DNA of 64,000 bases from assembly GCF_011745365.1 (NCBI RefSeq), contig NW_024468914.1, positions 1,510,001 through 1,574,000 on the forward strand. Reading direction: 5' to 3'. Position 1 is the stretch's first letter. Each line of letters starts with the position of its first letter. A program made the position numbers and the translations under genes. Source of the DNA: Cryphonectria parasitica EP155. Taxonomy: Eukaryota > Ascomycota > Sordariomycetes > Diaporthales > Cryphonectriaceae. A model generated the notes under the pieces. That model ran no database searches. It saw only the letters and a program-made list of their open reading frames with translations, and was not told where the DNA came from. This document shows positions 56,944-64,000 of the stretch, piece after piece.

Positions 56944-58742
56944 TTATACGCATTGGGCAGCCATAATCCGGTCAGCCTCAGCAGCAGCCAACCTCAGGAT
57001 CTCAACATCACCACCAGAACCATCACCGAACAGTGCGTCGATCTCTTCCAGGGTCTTACCCTTGGTTTCCGGGACGAAGAGCAACGCCCATATCCCAGCA
57101 AGTCCACAGAAGAAGGCGAAAAAGATATAAGTCCCAAACCTGATATCCTGGAGCATAGGTGGCGTGGCGATGCCAACGGTGAAGTTGGCAAGCCAGTTGA
57201 CACAGGTAGCCAGGGCCACACCTTTTGCACGCTGAGAGTTGGGATACACCTCGGCAGGCAGGGCCCAGCCGAGGGGCGAGAAGGAAACGCCGAAAACCAT
57301 GATAAAACAGAAGGCCATGGCGACGCATGCCCAACCAGCAGACGTGTTTGCCGACCAGTCCGCCTCGTAGACGCCAGCGAGAGCAGCAATGATCACATAG
57401 CAGAAGCAAGACCCGAAACCTCCCAAAATGGCGAGAGGTCTGCGTCCCACCTTGTCGATAACGACAAAGCAGATAGCGACAGCAACCAGCTGCAGGATGT
57501 TGAACACTCCAGACAAAATGAGTGCCATTTCGGAGGTTTGTCCAATGGATTCGAACAAAGTCGGTGCATAGTAAATGAAGGCGTTTATGCCAGAAAATTG
57601 CTGGAAGAAGCAGACTCCGCAGCCGACAATGGTTCTTCGGATCGTCTTGCGATCAAACAGATCCAGCCATGAGTAGACCTCCAGCTTGAAGTCGGTGGCA
57701 CCTGGGTGTCTTTGTTGAATGGAAAGCCTCTTGAACTCAACCTCGGCGAAGATTCCCCTTGCCTCTTGTTGCACGCGTGCATCAGAGATAGGCAGTCTGC
57801 GCAACTTGGACAGACTGATCAGGGTCTCTTCGTGGCGGCCAACGAGGCTGAGCCACCGGGGTGAGTAGGGGAAAAATTGAAGGCCGATGCCGAGAATTGT
57901 AGTGCAGACCATTTGCAGTCCCAGAGGTAGCCGGAATGAGACCTCACTGTTGATGTTTCTCGTACCATATGTAATCCAGAAGGAAATAACGACGCCGGAT
58001 ACAATGGAAATGGACTCGAGTACGAGAAGGGTTCCTCTGAGATTCGGCGGAGAGATTTCGGAGATATACAATGGGGCACCCTGTTTTCATTCATTGTTAG
58101 CTCTCCGATTCTCATCTTGTTTATTGTTTTGAGGGAATTCCCCCCTTCTCTCATCCCCTTTGCAAGAGGACACCCTGCAATTTGCAGAGCGCATGAAACC
58201 TTGGAAGTCAAAAGATTACTTCCCATTGCTAGAGTTCCAACGCCAATGCCCCCAATAGCTCTGCCAGTGACCAGGGCAGCATAACTCGGGGCTGATGTCT
58301 GAATTGCGGCACCGATGGTGAAGATAACCACCACAACGGTGAGGGCGTGTTTCCGTGAGATCTTGTCGGCCAGGTAAGGCATAAAGATACAACCAATAAA
58401 AGCGCCGAGCAGCAACATAGCAGTCATGAAACTAGTGCCAAAAGCACTTTCGGTTTGTGGGAAGGCATTGTGGAACTGGGCCATAACGTTGATGATTGAG
58501 ATAACACCCTGGTCGTAGCCAAACGAAAACCCACCTAGTGAGGCGAGGAAAGCAGCGCCAAAGACGTATGAGTTGCCGATCAGCCCGCGAAGGCCGTTTG
58601 GCCCGTAAACAATATCTTCAGCGAAGACGTTGGATTGGGCCAGCTCCTTGGAGCCGCGGGGAAGACTGGAATCCTCCATGTGCTCGTGGGATAGTCCTTT
58701 AGGACCATCGCCCAAAGCATTGTTTATTTTATCAACGGACAT
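56944..58742 (-). CDS. MFS sugar porter (hexose/pentose transporter family)
   Basis: Proton-coupled sugar transporter of the SP family in the major facilitator superfamily. Exon 1 starts at ATG 58742 and exon 2 is 58080-56944. Signatures: GGFSFGYDQGVI near 80, GRAIGGIGVGTLAMG at the end of exon 1, LYISEISPPNLRG at the start of exon 2, YSPRWL, FFQQFSGINAFIYYAP, DKVGRRPLAI and PETKGKTLEEID, with twelve hydrophobic segments. The intron is a problem: the donor closest to consensus (GTAATC at 58219) ends exon 1 at phase 1, while exon 2 must start at phase 0. Only the weak donor GTTTCA at 58199 keeps frame (559 residues), with a 7-residue insert after AMG. So the gene may use a poor donor or carry a small indel. 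A TATA box (TATAAAAA) lies at 58861-58868 on this strand. Confidence 0.82.
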
Positions 58743-59060
58743 TGTGAAGAGACGAGATATCGAATGGCGATGCCAGGCTGAAGTTTCTTGGAGAATTCAC
58801 TCAGAAAGGAGGCACAAGACGAGGCTGAGATGGTCTCTCTTCTAGAACACTTTGAGAGGCTTTTTATACCGCCGTGAATCTGGGTGATTGAGGGGGATGA
58901 CATCCATTAGCTGGAATATGCTCTCCGAGTCTCCAGTTTTCCGCGGGAAAAATTGGCCGTAGCTTGTTTGGCGGTTAGGTTCCAAGGTCAAACCAGCCTC
59001 AGTTGCGGGGAAACCCAGTCTTGCCCCGGATTCTGCTCCACCGGAATCTGGGGAAATGCG
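58743..59060 (-). promoter_or_regulatory. Promoter region of the sugar porter
   Basis: Reads from the transporter start: TATA box at 58861-58868, about 120 bases upstream; inverted repeat TTTTCC-GCG-GGAAAA at 58937-58951 with a CCGCGG core, the everted triplet type bound by some Zn2Cys6 proteins; and two near-identical CCGGAWTCTG copies at 59026-59035 and 59041-59050. Functional role is inferred. Confidence 0.4.
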
Positions 59061-62000
59061 TCACATCCTGGTTCAAGAACGGGGAAACCAGGGAACACCC
59101 CTTCATATACGCATGGATAATAGTTTTAAGGGTAAACGATGACCCTCTCAGCATTCATTATCTTGGTCGGGTGTGTGGAGTACTAGGATGCATTAGATAA
59201 ATTACACCGAATGTAGAGTGCCTTCGTGAAAACAAATCCACGGATAAGAGACTACATTATGATATGGTGTATCTATGCCTATGTGGTGTTGCCTTTGCGG
59301 GCAGGTTCAGCGCAACAGTCGCCATGTTGATTATGAGGCAAATTCAGCCTATGTTCAGACTGTATTGATGCCATGTTTCGTTATTGCATGCTCTGCGGTC
59401 CAGTTCCAGTTCTCGGAGTTGTACAGAGCCCAATGCCAATGGCCCTCATATAGCTGGGACAAAGTACCCCCCCCGGGGGGGTTGGGGGGCCTGGGGGCTC
59501 ACCTCCTCAATCGATGTCTCGTCCTGGAACGATGTATTGAATTATTTCGAGTTCCTCCCGTTGAACCAGACACTGGACATCATTTAAAAGCCTTGCCTTT
59601 CTATTATAGGATTCCAGCCGGGTTTCAGTAGATGCACTTCGGAGGCAGCTGTCAGGCTCAGGCCTGGATCCAGAGTAAGCTGTTGTGTGACGGGATCGGA
59701 GCATGGGGGAAGAGCACTGACCCAAGTGCTGCGATCCCCAAAGTCGCAAGTAGTAGAGTGTACGGCGGTTCATTTTGGAAATTATGCAGTACTTGATGTT
59801 GTAGCAGATTCCGGAACTGTCTCAATTTCGGAAGCAGATCCTCTCCTGATGCAAATATCGCTCCAACACTTCCAATGAGCTAGCCCATGCCGAGAATTCC
59901 ACACTAAATAACCAGTTTATGCTCTAAATAACTTGATGCAGAACCTCGTGTCTCCGTCGTCTTGTGCGGGGTTCGCCCGAAGACCTGCCGTCCGATTATG
60001 AGGCATTGAGATGCTGAGGCAGAGCCCTTGCCTTGGCTGAAAGTCTGTACGGACCTGTGTGATACCACTGCGGACTGCGCTCTTTATAAGTGTTCCTTGT
60101 TGTCAATATATCTGGACCGAATTATCACAGAGATAAGAGACTGCACGCATTGGTCCATCAACACATAGATTCGATCGGCGACAAGGGGCATATACTTGGT
60201 GTCAACAGGCTAGAATACCTACGCCCACGTCGCGGACTTCCACGCTGTAATTCTCACAGGACACAGCTGATATGTTGGTGTTGAAAATGATTTGCATGCG
60301 TTGCTCTCAATTCATACTCTGTGAAAGATTTAGCCCTTGGCTGCAAATCTGCTGCACCCACAGAATTATTTTGAGGCAGCTCCTGACAGCCCTTTCACAT
60401 GTTATTGAATTCACGCAATAACACTCGGCCAATATGTAAAGCTGAAGGACCCGTGCGTCGAGCTGAACGTGGTTTGTAATTTTCGTCCAAGGTGGTACTG
60501 TCAAGTCCTTCTCGAATGCCTTCTTGGTACAGCGCAGAGACGTTGCTACTACCAGGGCATGAGATGAGCCAAAATTTTTGATGATCCCCTTTGTCAACGA
60601 GATCTACGGAGATGTGTTGCAACGTGGATGCAGACCCGAAGGGCTTAGACTGAAGAAAGAAAACAAAAGCTCTCAAGGCACGTATTTCTTTTACGCGATT
60701 TTGAATAGGAACATCTGTCTAGCACTAACGATGCTTGGCCCTCAAAGCACAAGCTAATAAGACTACTGCAATTCAGACAACAACTCAGTAACAAGAGTGG
60801 GACAGCGTTTGATGCTCTCGTCTTCAACGAGTTTGCCTTCATCAGCTGGAAGTGTTGCCATTGTCTTTCTCTGCTTCTGCAAGGTATGCAATGTGCTGGG
60901 AGTCACTGACCTCCCTTAGATCAGTTCTGTGGGACTATTCTTGCTCTCGCTGTTCTTTTGTTCATGGAATTTCTTTCCAGGCCATTTTACAACTGCTGAC
61001 ATTGAACTGCTTACCTTGGATCCCTGTGTTTGTTATACCTCTATGTTATACCTCTTTGTGGCCAAAAGTTTATGCTCGACGTCATTCGAGGATAGGTAAA
61101 CTTCTGGGAGTTTGATCTCACTAATAATTGGAAAAGTGAATTATTCAAATAAATCTTATCAATGGGGAGTTGAGCATGATTAGTTAGAAGAAAGGCTGGT
61201 GCTTGTCTCAGCAAGGTAGGCTACCACAAATACTCCTTAAGTCTGATCTCGAGAGCAGCGACTTTTAATGGAAAGAAAGCTAGCAGATGGTTGCAAACTT
61301 TGATTTATTTCCTCACAAAGACAACTTCATAACCTTGAATAATTATTTTTGTTCAATCTTGGCATTGAGTCCACCCTGAACTGCAAAATTGCATGGTTAC
61401 AAAACTTCAGGTCCTAATTTAAAGTTCTAACATTTGTATAGTTATTAAGAAGCATAATTTCACGAATTCAGCCTCTAGCACTTCGGTATGTAACAAATTA
61501 AGAATTATCTGGGTTCATTATTGTCCCCAAGCTATAATCTTGAAGCAAACAGGACAAGCAGTCGAAATCCATTACTTGATGAGATTGTGAAATCATACCA
61601 CTAAAAACATCTCTTCATTGAAACATCTCTTGATCACATCTTTTTGATTACGGATAGATTTTGCTTTAACATTAACTTAGAGCACTTATTTGCTGTCAGA
61701 ATTTTGAAGAATGGGAATAATTCTTTGCTCTCCCTGTTCTGTACCGTGTTTGAAACAAGCTAGTGTTAGATAACACTTTTTTACTTCTTTTTCATGCTCA
61801 ATGCACCACCTGTTCTGTATGTGCAAAGAAATAGATAGTGTTCAGGAGGCATCAGGGCTCCAAAAATAACACAAGTCCTTTTGAATATATGTGAGAGAAT
61901 CCTGTTCTTGCTAGAGTACCTAAGGGATAATTATAGATCACTGCTCATTTGAGAACCCACTATTTAGCCCCACTCTTTCTCATTGTCGTATAGTATACGA

Positions 62001-62366
62001 TACAGACTAGGGTCGTGTTTTAATTTGCACAATCTCCTTACTATGTACCCAATAGTCATTGATGCTTGTATACTTAACCAGGGGCACTGTCCTTGGGCTT
62101 CCCGCAAAAGTATAGTGATGTACTAAATTTAGTACATATCTGGTATATATGGCTGCATATTAATGCATGGGTGGAGCGTATAAAGCGCACTGATATAGAA
62201 CATCCCATTGCAGTAACGGGTGTCGGGAAAATAGTCTGCTTGAGAGCGTCGTGCATAATTTGTCTATGCCGCCCCCGCTAAGTCGGTTCAAAAATTGAAA
62301 GTTTTACCACTAGTAGGCATCCAAATATACAAGAAGGACCGTTTCGCTATGTCAAAGGTACATCTG
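59061..62366. other. Long AT-rich gene-poor region
   Basis: About 3.3 kb without a convincing gene. It is strongly AT-rich from 61.1 kb onward. One minus-strand patch at 60440-60860 is protein-like but broken (see findings). The G/C homopolymer block at 59467-59497 stands out. Other open frames (59275-59631, 60852-61115) have no motifs. Confidence 0.45.
59467..59497. repeat. C8-G7 block followed by G6 and G5 runs
   Basis: Eight C, seven G, then TT, six G, CCT and five G. It can fold as a hairpin, and the plus-strand G-runs have G-quadruplex potential. Confidence 0.85.
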
Positions 62367-63607
62367 TTATGCAATCAAAGCGAACTCCTCGAACAATGCC
62401 GTTCCTGTGTATAACTCTCCGCCATCAAGTCCGCCTTCAATTGTTCCACGAGCCCGGTTGTATCCTGTTATATCGATGATGATTGTACCGGTCGTAACAT
62501 TGGCAACAAATGTAGTTCCGTTGCCCAGATCGAACTGCATTCCCAGGCCCTGCATGATACCTGTTGTCAAAGTCGGCGGATAGGTACTACTTGCACCCCA
62601 TGGGCGGACTACAACTGCGTTCGTGGCGCAGCTTGCGCTGATGACCGTGCCATTCTCGGCAACGTAGCCAGCGAAGTACTCCTGGCCAGCGAGGTCGAGG
62701 GCGTCATACCAGACAATGGAGTAGGGGCCGAGGTGTGCGTGTCCCCAGTACCATTGCGAGGCGCTGTCCACAAAAGCCTGGTCGCCCCAGTTCTTGTCGT
62801 GGTACCCAATGCCATCGTCGAAGCTCAGGGAGGTGCCGTCGCTGAAAAGGAGATCGACGGTTGCTGTTGCGTCAGGCACGGCGTTGGCCCAGCCGATGTG
62901 TGGCATAATCACCTCGCTCGCACCATCTTCATTGAGGCTGCAAGGGTAGTGAGCGGGGGCGAGCTGTTGATTGTTCAATTAGTCTTCATGACACTAGTAG
63001 GTCATCTGGCAGGCCGCGAAAAGGTGGCCTTTAGTAGCACGTACCGACTTCCAGGTTATGGTCCCTTGGACGCCGATGTCAGACGAGTTGATAGTCATGA
63101 CATAAGTTGCTTCTGACTCGGAAAGACTAGAGCCGACGAAGCTGAAGCCGGCACCTTCCCATACTAATGAGATGCCGTCCTGGTCGTAATCAATAACGCC
63201 ACCGGTCGCAGGCAGGTCCAAGTTGTATGCGGTCCCGTTAGCAAACGTCCCTGTAAGCGAGGCTGATAGGGGCCCGTCGTAATAGGTATTGATAAAGCCA
63301 TCAGGGCCTGCATTGTAGATAACAACGACCGTAGATGCGTTGGTTGCTGCAGACACTACGTCGAAATACCACCTGTGGGCGTTTTAGCTGAGAATCATAC
63401 GAAGGCAGTAAGTAGAAATCCGGCTTACCAGTCGTAAGTAGTGTCATTTGCAGGGCCAGAGATCTTCGGACCGTCCAAATATGTGCTGGGGCTTGACGTC
63501 CACTCAGCAGTTACAGTCCCATTGGTGAGAACATTGCTTAAGGTCTCGACAGTAGCTGTAGCGGAGCTGATGAGCAGCGCGGACGCTGCGATAACTGCTT
63601 TCTGCAT
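62367..63607 (-). CDS. Secreted CrtC-lipocalin / Diels-Alderase-like protein
   Basis: Two-domain lipocalin-like protein of the hydroxyneurosporene synthase (CrtC) fold family. In fungi this family includes decalin-forming Diels-Alderases of polyketide pathways and many uncharacterised secreted relatives. Exons 63607-63429, 63372-63045 and 62963-62367, introns 56 and 81 bp, give 367 residues. A signal peptide is clear (MQKAVIAASALLISSATATV). Family landmarks are DGPKISGPANDTTYD followed by WWYFDVVSA across intron 1 (residues 60-68), HIGWANAVPDA near 190, GIGYHDKNWGDQAF, WYWGHAHLGPYSIVWYDAL and a C-terminal G-x-x-E-G-x-L-D-type strand. No polyketide synthase is within the window, so a Diels-Alderase role is not implied; isomerase or hydratase-like activity is also possible. 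The promoter side has a (TTTA)5 repeat. Confidence 0.82.
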
Positions 63608-63701
63608 CTTGAGATCGGTAAAAGTTGGTTGAAGGGGAAGACATTGTTGAAGAGATGCGAAAGAAGCGCAGGCCAGCCATATAAGAAGACCGAACTTTCT
63701 T

Positions 63702-63721
63702 TTTATTTATTTATTTATTTA
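63702..63721. repeat. (TTTA)5 microsatellite
   Basis: Five uninterrupted TTTA units about 95 bases upstream of the CrtC-like gene's start. Confidence 0.95.
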
Positions 63722-63756
63722 ACGGAATGTCGCATTGCGGATCGACCGGAGGACCG

Positions 63757-63780
63757 TTGATTCCTTTGATTCCTTTGATT
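63757..63780. repeat. Tandem TTGATTCCT, 2.7 copies
   Basis: Nine-base unit repeated twice exactly and then partially, about 150 bases upstream of the CrtC-like gene. Confidence 0.85.
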
Positions 63781-64000
63781 AGATGGAGCGACACGTGGAG
63801 CTTTCGCGGCGCAGATCAAGCTGAATTTGGTCGAATCCCGCACGTTGGCTCGGAGCGAGAGGCGAGGGGGACCCGGATGTCAAGGATTACAAAGTGCCAA
63901 CGACGGGTACTATAGGACTAGGGATAAGGAATAGGCTTAGGAGCGGCACACCAGGATTGCGAGTTGGGGCGTCCTTTTGGCTCGAGAGGACTCTGTTAGT

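Larger units (their letters stand above)
63608..64000. other. Upstream region of the CrtC-like gene, window end
   Basis: Contains a TATA-like element (CATATAAG, 63679-63686, in reverse on the gene's strand), the TTTA repeat and a short 9-base tandem. No gene is supported before the window ends. Confidence 0.45.

Noticed and set aside
57819..58742. 307-codon reading of the transporter's first exon running through its intron
   Set aside because: After KVSC the translation loses all family similarity, while exon 2 in another phase continues the transporter exactly.
1..64000. CRISPR arrays, insertion sequences or intact transposons
   Set aside because: Eukaryotic fungal DNA; no repeat-spacer arrays, reverse transcriptase, integrase or transposase motifs were seen.

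Overview
The window is chromosomal DNA from a filamentous ascomycete (Pezizomycotina; the gene families fit Sordariomycetes or Leotiomycetes best, and I cannot name a genus). The evidence is many short GT-AG introns (52-272 bp), a Zn2Cys6 transcription factor, HET-domain genes, DUF6536, 2EXR and F-box families, and a SUI-free, operon-free layout. Gene models below were rebuilt by hand from splice signals and reading-frame continuity; nearly all give whole-codon totals.

Layout. (1) 2.2-14.0 kb is a conserved block: a prenylcysteine-oxidase-like flavoprotein (-), chaperonin subunit CCT6 (+), the Tsr4/PDCD2 ribosome-assembly protein (+), trehalose-6-phosphate synthase (-) and an AVT-type amino-acid transporter (-). 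(2) 14-37.4 kb is gene-poor accessory sequence: a decayed HET gene, an MDR oxidoreductase, a DUF6536 membrane protein, a frameshifted small membrane protein, an F-box-like gene with in-frame stops or an extra intron, a 2EXR-type protein, a secreted nucleoside hydrolase, and a HET gene whose 3' end is frameshifted. (3) 38.7-40.5 kb holds a CPA2-type cation/proton antiporter. (4) 42.5-58.7 kb looks like a metabolic cluster: an eight-exon Zn2Cys6 regulator, an SDR reductase and a dihydroxyacetone-synthase-like transketolase sharing a divergent promoter, a possible alcohol-dehydrogenase remnant, a Baeyer-Villiger-type monooxygenase, a succinate-semialdehyde-dehydrogenase-like enzyme and a sugar-porter transporter. 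(5) 58.7-62.4 kb is AT-rich with one possible decayed coding patch, followed by a secreted CrtC-lipocalin/Diels-Alderase-like protein at 62.4-63.6 kb.

How the parts may work together. In region 4 the monooxygenase, a dehydrogenase (now only a possible remnant) and the semialdehyde dehydrogenase resemble the order ketone -> lactone -> hydroxy acid -> semialdehyde -> dicarboxylate, while the reductase, the transketolase-like enzyme and the transporter suggest pentose/triose chemistry under the local regulator. This is inference from neighbourhood and family only. Region 2 concentrates nonself-recognition and F-box type families in different states of decay, as expected for a fast-evolving accessory region.
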